A stretch of DNA of 64,000 nucleotides from Icerya purchasi (Eukaryota; Arthropoda; Insecta; Hemiptera; Monophlebidae): contig CM077115.1 of the NCBI GenBank assembly GCA_039619475.1, positions 38,884,444 through 38,948,443 of the forward strand, read 5' to 3'. The notes beneath the pieces are model-generated. The model made no database searches and was not told the origin of the DNA. It was given only the letters and a program-made list of their open reading frames with translations. Of the stretch, positions 12,089-24,400 are shown one piece after another. The position numbers and the translations under genes are program-made. The number at the start of each line of letters is the position of its first letter. The stretch's first letter is position 1.

Positions 12089-14497
12089 GTAAGCATTTCT
12101 TCGGTTTATATACGAATGCGCGTGTAATGTATTAATTTTTGCGTGTAATATCTTCAAAATTGTTTTCGTAAGGTCGATTTTTAATGCCTTCAGACTTTAC
12201 GTTAATTGTAAGTTGTGTAATTTTAGATTTACCAACAAGGCCGTGCCCACGGGGTGGCTTTTGGGGGTTAAACCCCCCCCCCCATGAGAACTGAAATAGT
12301 TATTATAAATACAAAAAAATCTGAAAAAATCACAAATTTAAAATAAATATTGATGATTTTTTAGGGTGTTTTTACCTACTTTTAAAAGAAAAAAGAAAAA
12401 ATATGCTCCATATTTTTAAGTACTTCATTAATATCTTAAGGAAAAACTTTTCATTACGAGTATAATCAATAACATATGTAATTTTTATTAATGTTCATAT
12501 ACAGGGTAATTCATTTATGTAAATTATTAATACATGTAAATCAAAATGATGGAAATTATTAATAGCATGAATATATTAGGGAAAAATGTATTGTTATTTA
12601 TAAAATAAATATGTGAAGAAAATTTTCAATCCCCCCCCCCCCTCAAAATTCTGACACGGGCCTGTTTACCAAAACACCTCAACGTTAAGGGGAAAATGTT
12701 ATAATTATTATAAATATACAAAGCAAATAAACCTTGACACTCTAGTTTTGGTTAATCATAGTTTAAAATGTGAAAGACATTTTCATTACGGTCGTTAAAC
12801 AATAAAAGCGAAAACCGGCTATTAACACCGGTTTTATTTAATAGCTTTTCAAGCGCTTAAACGGGATATCTTTTTTTCACGGCGGCGATGCGGATATATT
12901 TATACATGTTTCCCCCGCTGTGATGCCTCCGGCAAAATCGTTTATTCCATAAAAAACAAGTAACTCTATTTTTATTTATTTATTTACTTTTTTCATTTTT
13001 ATTATTTTTTGGCGCGGGGAGGTATCAATGAGGATATCAGTGCGGTGGTGTCACGGGGAACTGGAACCGCATTCGCCTCTTCTTTTTGGACACGGAGAAC
13101 CAATGCGCTCAGTATAGATTACTCCGGGCTATTACGAATTTTTATATAAAATTCGAAGAACTCTCAACTAGCCAGAATGTGTTTCATAATTATTTTATTT
13201 TCATCAATTACATTTTTTTGTTTTAAATAATAAGAAATTTTTAAATACATCAAAAACAAACGATAAATAAATATAATAAGAAAAAATACACATATCAATT
13301 TAGTAACATTTTCGGGCAGGACTGGACCCCTCTTCTTCAGCCGAAAATTACAAGAACCGAGAGCTAAACACTGTATGTAAGAAGATCAAAAATCATTTTG
13401 TTTCCAACTGAAGATCACTTTTGCAAAACGCTACTAAATTAACATATATAATTTTTCCTTACATAATTATTTGTCACTTCTTATTGGAAAATGGCTGAAA
13501 AATTTAATAGAAGGAGAAGCAAACGGGAGGAAACTACGAAAAGGAAGAAACCCGATTTACGGACGCCATAATAAAAGATCAAATCTTTGCAAAGATAAAA
13601 GACGCTGCCCAAGCCACACTGTGTAGAAGCCAAGTTGTCCACCAACCAAACGGTTCAGGAGAAATGAGAATGATTGGAATATTTAATTTTCTTACCATTT
13701 ACAATTCTCTAGTAAATAGGGTTTTTCCCTTCTTTTTTTTCTTTTGGGCTCGGCCAATCGAGGGCAACTACCCAGGACTACCTGACTATGTTAGAGATTA
13801 AATTTTTTGATCCGGGGTCAATGAAAGAAACGAGGCAAGAATAGAAACTACCTTCAGGGACGGAATAGTTAAGGTGGTGTAATAAGTCATATTATAGGGA
13901 GTAAGAAAATTCAGTTTTAATAAGTAAGCGTACAGGATATTACGTTCGGAGTAAAGATTGGAATAATTAAAGGTTAGGATCACAAAAAACGAAAGTAATG
14001 GACAATAAGGAGACAGGGAAAGAGCAAAACAATACCGTGAGGATGCTAGCAAAGTGTGATCGAATCGCAGGCGACAGATAGCAATAATGAGAAAACGTTT
14101 GAGGGTATGAAAATAATAGAACCAATGACAGGTCTAGTCTGAATAGTAAAGTGAGTTAAGAGTAGAAAAGAAGCGAAGATATACATCCGACCAAAGTCTG
14201 ACATTATTTTTTTGGTGAGGGGGAGTACGTTGTGTACAGGAACTTTTTACCAAAATGGGGAGAGTATAACGCTGAGCGAGCCAAGGAATCCACCGTCTCG
14301 TTACCATCAATACTCCCCGCCATGACTACTTGCAACACAGCGAAGATCGATGGAACAACTTTATTCGGACTATTGTGTTTGATCCGAACTGAAGAAATTT
14401 TTATTCATATTCATTCGAGAATTAAAATAAATTTTAACTAACAGGGTTATTATTCAAATCACAAGAGTTTGTATTATATGCATTACATATATGTATA

Positions 14498-14556
<59 letters not shown>

Positions 14557-15417
14557 TTGGGAGTTTTGCCCTGTTCGTTTCGCTCACCAACCCCGAAGGA
14601 GGTTCCTTTTTTTGCTGACTTCGATTGCACAGCGCAAAACTGTTGATTATTAAACCATCAAAATATTACATGTTTAGACCGCTTATTATACATTCTTAAA
14701 GAAGGTGTAATAATAGAAAACAATATGCCGGTATTTTTATAGAATTATTTCTGTATAAAACAAATTTCTAATGTTAGATGCTCTCAAATTCTTAATTTTC
14801 AATTAAATTGATTACGGCAGGGTCATTGCTCGATTTCCATTGTATAATTGTCAACTGACGTCGCTACAGTAAGCAGAGCGCGATCTATTTGAGTTCTCGG
14901 TTATTCCGGCTGTCTGATTAATAATAGTAATTTACAAATTTTTAAATAAAACATCGAAAATAAAAAGAAAAAAAATGGAAACATCACGAAATCATGCCAA
15001 CTCTCAGTAGGCACGAGCAGTGTGTCCTAACTCGTATCCGCATTGGACACACAAACTTGACTCATTCGTTCCTCATATCTAAAAAACCGCCCAACCTGTG
15101 TCAACGCTGCAACATGCCTATATCGGCGAGGCATCTTTTGATCGAGTGTAATCACTACCAGCAGGCCAGACAACAAGCGGGTATTACCAACGGCCTTCCA
15201 GAGATGTTTTCGGACGCCGAGAAGTGTAAAAAAATCGTAGCCTTTCTCAAAGACATCTCTGTATTCCAACTGATCTAACTTTCCCAGCCTTTAGCTGACT
15301 TTTTTGATTATTTTGTTGTTTCGCACATTTTCCAATATTCAACATAAAATGTTATAATTCTCTGTAAAACCGTAGTCGCTAATGACCTTGTAGTCCAAAA
15401 GCGACTTGTAAATACAA

Positions 15418-15468
<51 letters not shown>

Positions 15469-18400
15469 CAAGTAGTTTATCAAAAACTTTTTTTAATAAT
15501 AGAAAGGTAGGATGTGTATCAAGAATACTGCGATTTAAAGACCTTCCTTGTCGAACCAAATAAAAAGACTTTCTGATATAGAAATGCCACGAAATACCAC
15601 TAATCGCGATATTCCTGTCTTCGAACACACTATGGGCATCCATTTATTCATGTATCATTAGCTCTGGAAATATTTTCCATCCATTTATAGCTTGAAAAAA
15701 GCTACTTTAATTTAATAGGTCATTATAAACAGCGTTGCTTACGGGGAGGAAAAAAATAGAATAAAAACAAATATCTCCCGCCGGAACGAGTTAAAATTGT
15801 CCAAACTACTCATCCAGTGTTATCATTTTTCACTGACCCATCTCGCGCTGAGATTTTAAATTGTCTTCAAGATTCCTTCATCCGCTTTGTGCATCCGGTA
15901 CTACGTTTTCGATTGTTTCGACTTCGCTTCAATAAGTAAAGAGAAAAATATTCCGAAAACGGAACTGACTATATTAAACGCAGAGCAATGCGATATGTAC
16001 ATAAAGGAGAGTACACAATGGCAATGACGAACTATATCGTTTGTGCAAATTGAATTTTTCATAGGTATGATACCGGTTGACCCATGCACTCCGAGTCCTT
16101 GCGGTCAGAATGCTCAGTGTTATCCGTCAAACAACCATCGAGCTGTGTGCAATTGTTTGCCCGGCTACTTCGGTGATCCATTATCGTACTGTCAACGCGG
16201 CGAATGCGAAGGTAATGTGATTTTTATCGGTCGATAATTCTTCTTCTTCTTCTTCCGAAACGTGTAGATTTTTATCGAATTATTATCGTAATGAAGAAAT
16301 TTTATCGTTGTTGCATCTTAGTTTAGGGAAAAAAAGGAGAGCAATTGAGAAGGTCACAACAACATTCTGTACGATAAAAATTCGTTAGATTTAGTTTTAG
16401 GTATTAAAGTCATGCGGAATATTATCTATCGCGATAGCTTTAACACGTCTTTCATTAATGAAGATAAATGATTTATATTCTTATGGCATACCTGAAATGC
16501 TTGTTGTTCACAAACATAAATACATGTAGAGTTCTTTCTTTTTAAATTAACCGAAACATAAAAATGAGAGTGAATTTAACCGCGATTAACTGCGATTAAC
16601 CGATTTAAAAAATGTATTTTAGAATGAAAATTTGTTACATATTTACGAATTTATTAAAAGAAAAAAAACCAAAAAAAACCAAAAAAAAACAAAAAAAAAC
16701 ATTACGAGCTGTTTATTTTTAAAAAGAGTTTTGTAAATGTTTAAAAGTGCCGTCGTTATTCAAAAATAACATTTACTCTTTTCACACTGACAACATGAAG
16801 AAGACAATCAAGCATGCTGTTTCATGTATGAATATCATTTTACGTTGACTTTATTAATATTATGTATTATTACAATTGTTACCGTTTTTTGTTTTTAGCG
16901 AAAAAATATTGATTTTACAAAATTTTCTCTCTACTATTCGCAGATAATAGTAACTGTCTCAATTCGCAAATGTGCAAAGATTATCGATGCGTCGACGTTT
17001 GCGCTGGCAAATGTGGAGTAGGGGCCGAATGCAATGCTAAGAGCCACGTACCGGTTTGCTCTTGTCCGCCCGGCTATAGAGGAAATCCGTTGTATAATTG
17101 CCGCCGAATAGATCCAGGTTGGTTGATAATTGATTTTCCGAACTATGCTCGCGAATGTACACAACGCCGAAGAAATGTGAATTAATTCTAACACAGTGAA
17201 CATTATACTTTAACTTTAGCCTATTAAACGGCGACCGATTAAAATCCGTAGATCTCCCAATCCTGTTTTTTAATGCTTTCAAATGCAGCTGAATAGATTT
17301 TTTTTTTTTTTTTTTTCGTAAGTCAGGTTTCGACGTTTATTAGTTGCCTATGGAATTTTAACGAAAAGATAGTTAGAAAATTCGGAATAAGCGTATTACC
17401 GAAATTCAGTCTATACAAGCGAAGAAGAATATTTAACCGCCAGTTAGTTAGTAGGATTGTCTTCGCCGCAACCGCTGAGATGAATCCTATACCTAAATAG
17501 CGAGAACATCATATTCCCAGAAGAAGATTCGAATCCGGGCCTGTCAGAGAAACAGTTTAAGAGGCCAGGCTGGAACTTAAGCACTAGTTGACGGGGATTA
17601 CGAGTACTGCAGAAATCGAAACTCGGGCTATTGAGGGAATTCCGGTCCAAAACTTCGGGCATATCGCGACTGCGATCAAATAATGCTAAAACGAACGAGA
17701 TTACAAGTGTTTACACACACACACATACACACACATACCGATTGCTACCGCCGACTTATTAATTCTCCTTCCTAGTGTCAGCAGGATCATCCAGCGGCGC
17801 CGCGTGTTACAAAAAGGGTAATAGGCGTGATGGTCCAAGTTTTTTCGGCATATTGAATTTCTCTAATGGAAGAACGGATTCCCCATAAAAATCATCGGAT
17901 TATTAAAATAAACATGTACCGCACTTTAAAGAATAATACGTCTGAGTCAGGGACGTATCTGAGGAGAGGTTTTCCGGGTTCACCCCTCCGCCGCCGAAAT
18001 ATCTGCGAAAACATAACACTGCTTAAATTAAATAGACCGAAATTCAGAATGAATTCTATGGAAACAACTATTTTTTATTTGTTTTTATTGTAACGTTTAA
18101 ATATTACATATACAATAATTGACTACAAGGCTTTAGTGTACTATTTTATAAATAAACATATTTTATGATAACACACACACACACATATATATATATATAT
18201 CTTCTTTATAGTGCCATACTCAGCTTCTGAGCGTCGGCGACTACCTATTCGTACATTTTTAGATGTACAGACATAGGTAGTGTACTAGGCAATTATTATA
18301 TATGCAACGCAGGTGTACACACGCAAGACTACATTCGGAACTGATAGTAGCCGCTTGTTATCGCGCTACCAGTGCAGTCCCGTGTGGGTCTGCTGTGTAC

Positions 18401-21400
18401 TAAACTAGCGCGCATATGATGTTGTACGTGGTGGTTCGCCATTGCCTTCCACGTGATTATTAGCGATTATTTATTTATTTATTTAATTCTTGTAATAAGT
18501 TCGTCGTCGCTCGAGATCGAACCCGTGACCGCCATATCGGAAGTCAAGCGCTCTAGCAACTAGGCTATCGCGACGACTATATATATATATATATGTATGT
18601 ATAATTATAAAAATATTTTCGTAACCCTCACCTCCGAAATTTTGGTCTAGATACGGCCCTGATCTGAGTAATTACAGAACTAAAAGAAGTACCTTATTTT
18701 ATCCAAGAACTGCCTTTTCAATAGTCCTTAACTACCCACATTTATCGCGTGCTGAGGGTTAGTATTTCTGCAGACCATCCAGTATACCCTAGTTCTAGCA
18801 CTGAGCCCCCGGCAAATGACGTTTTATTCATTCTACAAAAAAGTTCCTTTATCGTTACGATATACGTATTACGTTTTAAATTCACCTTGTAGAAGTCGAG
18901 CGCACTGAGCATACCCAGACTTTTTGCTTCTTTCTTATCTGTATAAATATGTACGAGCTAAGAACAGAAAAAATGATAACTCGCGCAATAATTTCAAAAC
19001 CGTCTTTAATACAAGTACGTTAACTCTGCTACTCCGTCATCAAATTCGATCATTATTGCACCGCTCGTATGTACTCATCGTTACATGCTTGCGCTTGTAA
19101 TTCACGGTAGTGGTGCCATAGAATGTTTATTCACGACAATTATGTCTTTATAAATGTTTTTATAAATCATTATCGTTTCGTTTACTTCTCTGGAATTTTA
19201 ACAAGTTTGTTTGAATGTATTTTTTCGAAGCCGGATTCTTGTAAGTGTGTAGCGGATATACATAAGTTTTTATTGTACGAGTGTTTTTGATAAAATCTGG
19301 TATACAAATGTCTCTATCGCTGGTAGGGTATTTAAAGAGGAGAGAAGAAGGTATAATGTTTAACGAACGCTACGAAGGTATAGCGGATAATATCATACGT
19401 TATAATGTACAGGCAAAACGAAAGTCAGTTATTAAAAATGACGGTTCTTACGTTAACAACATTTGACAGAAAAATTCAGTTTACTTCGTAAGTGCCCGCG
19501 CAGGATTTTTCTTCAGCGAATGGAGCAAGATTGAAAAAGATATTTCGGATATATGTAGGAAACGTTTTACTGTTACTTTAATCTGGGAAATTATTATTAT
19601 TATTTTTTAAAATTAATTTCAGAGTAATTTTTAATGAGTTGTTTTCAGTCTAAAACTTGGAATAAAAATATTAAAAATAGATATATCTAATCGCAGTACT
19701 AAACGAAACAGAATTACACATTTAATATTGATTATGAACTCGCCGACGTGTTCCGCAGTATTAACTACATCATCTTGATTTAATATGTATAGTACAGAAA
19801 TGGCGAATGCACTAATTAATATGCTCAACTTCAAAAAGTTATATATTAATAATGTTACGACCGAAAATCAACCGGTGTTGTTTCTTTTTAAATTCTTTGA
19901 TATCAGTCGGTTTTCACGAAATTTTTTCAGTTTCGTGGTTGGCCAGCAGCCCCGGGTACGGTTTGTTTTATTCCATAAAAACGCCTAGTCATCCGGCATA
20001 CTTTATTTATTTCGTAACGTGTAAGTGCCTATTCGCTAGAAGAGGTGGCAACTAAGCAAATTTCTATCATGTACAAAAGCAAATAACTAAAAAAAGCCTA
20101 ATTCTCGAAATCTCCTAGTCATGTTTGTCGCTATTTTTAACTTCAAATCCAGTTCAGCTGCTGTTTTTTATTCGTTCAATGCGATCGGAACGTAGAGCTA
20201 GATGGTTCGCGTAATCTTCGCATTCGCGATTTCGTCAAAGTGAATAACAATTCACATTGGTAAAAACGGCGGAATTTACACATCTTTCGTTTCCATGAAA
20301 AACTGAGACTCACTGGAACTTACGTAACAAAATTTTACGCGATTTCCTCTATTTAGCCGAGCGATCGCGCATTTTCCCGATACACTTTTGTACGAAAAAA
20401 AAATCCATTTAGCTCAAATTTCAACGGGCTAACTATTCTCTATTTACTAATCGAATACCGGCATTTGTTCGTAGAAGAGTTATGTAATCCTAGTCCTTGC
20501 GGCAGAAATACGAAATGCGACGTCATCAATGGTGTACCGACGTGTAGTTGCTTGCCGGGCTTCGTTGGTTCGCCGTTGAAAGGCTGTACGTACGAGTGTG
20601 GATCCAACTACGATTGCGACGCGAGTAAAAGCTGCCAAAACTACAAATGCCAGCCGGTCTGTCAAAGCGGAGTTTGCGCTCCGAATGCAATTTGCGAAGT
20701 TCGCTATCATCGGCCAATTTGCACTTGTCCAAAAGTAAGTAAACCGCTATCGGGGAATATGCTAGTTTCATTTATAGCCCTAACCCGATCTCGATTAATT
20801 CGAAACTGATTTTTCTAAACGAAAGGGCCTCTTCGGTGATCCGACCGTATCGTGCCGAGCAGAATGCGAAGTAAACAGCGATTGCCCGAGAGATCGACCG
20901 AATTGCTTCGCAGGTAAATGTTCGAATCTGTGCAACGGCGTCTGCGGAGTTAATGCAAACTGCGAGGTACGCGGAGTGACGCCGGTATGTAGCTGTCCGA
21001 AAGATATGACGGGAGATCCGTTTGTGCGATGTCGTCCGTTCGAACCAGGTAATAATGTTTTTTGACCTAGCGAATGTCGAAGTTGAGAGATGTATGCATA
21101 TTACAACTATCAACGAAGGTTTTATCGTCTGTTGAAAACCGTACGATTGATAAACTACCGGAAACTGTTGACCAGCTAAGATTCATACTAAATATATATA
21201 CACGTCTTAAGTGTGTACAACATCTCATAAATCTTATAACTCGTATTGTTGTTATATACTAGTGCGTATTATGAATTAGTTATTCAACTATTACATTTAT
21301 TATTATAAGTGTTCATCCTATTATTTTTTTAAATCATCTAGGCTTGGTATACTTTATGATCCTAAATTCGATTTTACTGTTAACGCTCACAATATGAGTT

Positions 21401-21447
21401 TTTTCGTCTGTCAGTCAGTTTTTTAATGCGGTTTTCCTACTTTAAAT

Positions 21448-21478
<31 letters not shown>

Positions 21479-24400
21479 GTATATTGTATGAATAATAACT
21501 TATTATTGATATCTTCTCTGCTTTTGATCATCTTCCTACTTTAAGAGATAAAATGACGGCAATTAACATCCCCATCAAATTCTCTTCCTTTATTATCAAT
21601 TTCACGTTGAATCGTTCTAGCCATTTCAATTTCTCGACGCTCCAAGAAAGGTTCTCCGAGATCTTCTTCAAGTCCCTCAGCCCTACTCTTTTTAACATCT
21701 ATAATCTATATTAGTATAGCTTTTCTTTATTGTTCGCGGACGATATCCTCCTTTTTGCCTCGTCTAAAGATGTTTTAGTAGCCAATGAACCATTTAATTC
21801 GTCGGTCATTGTGCTGGAACATTCTCTTTCCTTAGTTAATCTTTCGATTTCTCCATCTAAGTATTCTTATACTATCTTTACCCTACGACGACCATCCGAT
21901 AACCTTGCTTTGGTTAATCTATCCTTAAATAATATATCTCTTTCTCGTGTTAATTGCTTATCTCGGTATCTTTCTAGATAGTCGTTTGTCCTTTTCCGAA
22001 CATATCAGATATCTTTCTGCTTCTACTATCAAGAGGCTAAATTTGCTGAAAGCTCTGTCGCCCACTAAATGGGGTGGCTATCCCTCTATATTCTTATTTC
22101 TCTTTACAAATTTATTATCCATTCCAAATTTGTTTATTTATTTTTTATTTTATTTATGGTTGTGCGTCCAAGTCTTTCTAAACTAGAGGTAATTCAATAC
22201 TCTTTCCTTCGTCTTTGACTTGGAGCACTTAAACCAATTCCCCTGCTATTCTTGCTGAATCTAATTCGCCACCCCTGTTCGTTCGCAGATCCCGTTTAGG
22301 CTTAAACGTCTTCCGCTCGCGTCCCTTCTTGTTCAGTCATTCCTTTCGATTCTATAATAGCTGAAGCTTTACTCCTAGCAAAACCCCTACTATCCTAGCT
22401 TTTATCTCACATCGTTTTAATTCATTTCGGCCTTACACTATCTCCTTCAATAATCTCCGCACTATTTTTCCTTTAACTATATTAGTCTCTGTGTCATCCT
22501 ATTAAGGTATATTTATTCTTCCGCCATTTTTTAATTAAACAGGTATTCTACAACGCTATCCAATTCACTATTACCTTTTTACACGGACGGTTCGAGGGGC
22601 CTGCCGGTGTTGGAGCTTCCTTCATCCTTCCTGATTTTAACTTAAATCTTTTCGTCTTCCTTTTACTTCTTTTCCATATTCATAAACGAATTATTGACTA
22701 TCCTACATTCTATTATTTTCATTTCTTCGAATCACCTTTCCTGCAATTTTTTAATTATCTCTGACTCCTTGAGCCATATCTTCCCCTCTTCCTGATCATT
22801 CGTATGACACTTTGTTTATACGTTCACTCATTCATAATCTTTCCTCTTTCTGCATTTGATTAACATTGATTTGCCGTGGGTACCTAGTCACTCTGGCATA
22901 TTTTTGGTAATGAAGCAGCTAATATTCTTTGGTACTCGGGTTGTTGCTTCTCCCCGCCTTTTCTTTTTTTTTTTTTTAATTCCATCCGCTAACCTCTTAT
23001 CGATATGTAAAAGCTTCCATATCAGATAATCGGATATTTACGCTTTTTCCTTTTCTAATAATTATTCATTTCATCTGTCAGTTAAATTACTCTTCCTGCC
23101 TATATTCGTGGTTTCTTTTGCATCCCCATCTCTTCACTGTCGTTTTAATGTTGTTTCCGCTGTTCGTATGCGTTGTGGCCATTCTCTGCTGTCTTTTTCC
23201 AGATTTCGCTTTTCCCTGCTTTCCTCCCGACACTGTCCTCCCCATCCGGAGGATGCAGTTATCTGCGACGCCGATCATGTGTTCTTCCAGTGTTCATCTC
23301 TGTTTCTGTGGAGAGTTTTGTATTCCTATTTGTGTTTTAAGGCTTGGGCTTCCTACTCCTTATTGTGCTTTTATATCCTGCCTTTTCCTTCTCCACTAGA
23401 GTTATTTCTGCTATTTGTTCCTTTTCATCAAAGGTTTCTGATCAGATTAAAATATAACCGACTTCTTTCCTCTCTATTTATTTCTGAGCGAAGGTCCCCT
23501 TAGTTGACGAGTCCAAGGGGTTTAAAAAAACAAAAAAAAAAAAAAAGCAACTTAATATTTGTTATGTGGTAAGAAAGAATACAATATGTGTATTCAATTA
23601 TTTTCTTTCCACTTTTCTTCGCAAATATATTCTTTCCTTCATTTCTACAAACGCGCGATCCTTTATTCCAATTTGCTTAGCCTTGGTCTCCTTACTCATT
23701 ATAGTGCCCACTACATTCTCGCTTTTCCATCTCCTTCTGTTGTTCCTTTGTTAGCCGCCTTCATTTCTTCCGTCTCTAATCGTTTCTTGATCTTCGCTCC
23801 ATATGTCTTTCTATTCTTCTAATCTTTTGTGTTGGGTATATGTCCTGTGATGACGTTCCCCTAAACAAAAAAAAAACCTTTTTTCTTTTAGCCTAAACGG
23901 AGCATAAGCCTCCCAAAACCATAAAAAAATATCATTATAATTCAAGAAGTCTACGAAACCAGTTCACAGTACAGTTATATTGTACATTTTGATGATGATC
24001 AAATGTATCCGAAACAGGTTAAGTAACATTTTACACATCCCCCTACCCGATTTTTTTTGTTTTTTTTTTTTCGTTTCTGAGAGGATGACAACACGATAAT
24101 TACAAGGTTGACGTGCCCAAAAAAAAAAAAAAAAAAAAAAAAAAGGTATGGAAGAAAAGTATATATATGTATATATATATCGCGCTCATTAAATACAATA
24201 AAAAACGTTATTTCGCAGGAAACGCAAATTAACATTTACTCCGTTGTTTCTATCCTCAGTTCTTTTATCTTATCAATAGCTGACCGAATCTACATTTAAC
24301 TGATCCTTCTTCCTCGTTTCGTTTCTAGCTGAAGATCCTTTGTTGACATTCCCCAAGCGGGGTTAAAAAAAAACAAAAAAACATTTCCATTTACTATAAT

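Noticed and set aside
12500..12520. ACAGGGTAATTCATT, similar to a mariner-like terminus
   Set aside because: Single occurrence within the hAT MITE with no inverted partner.
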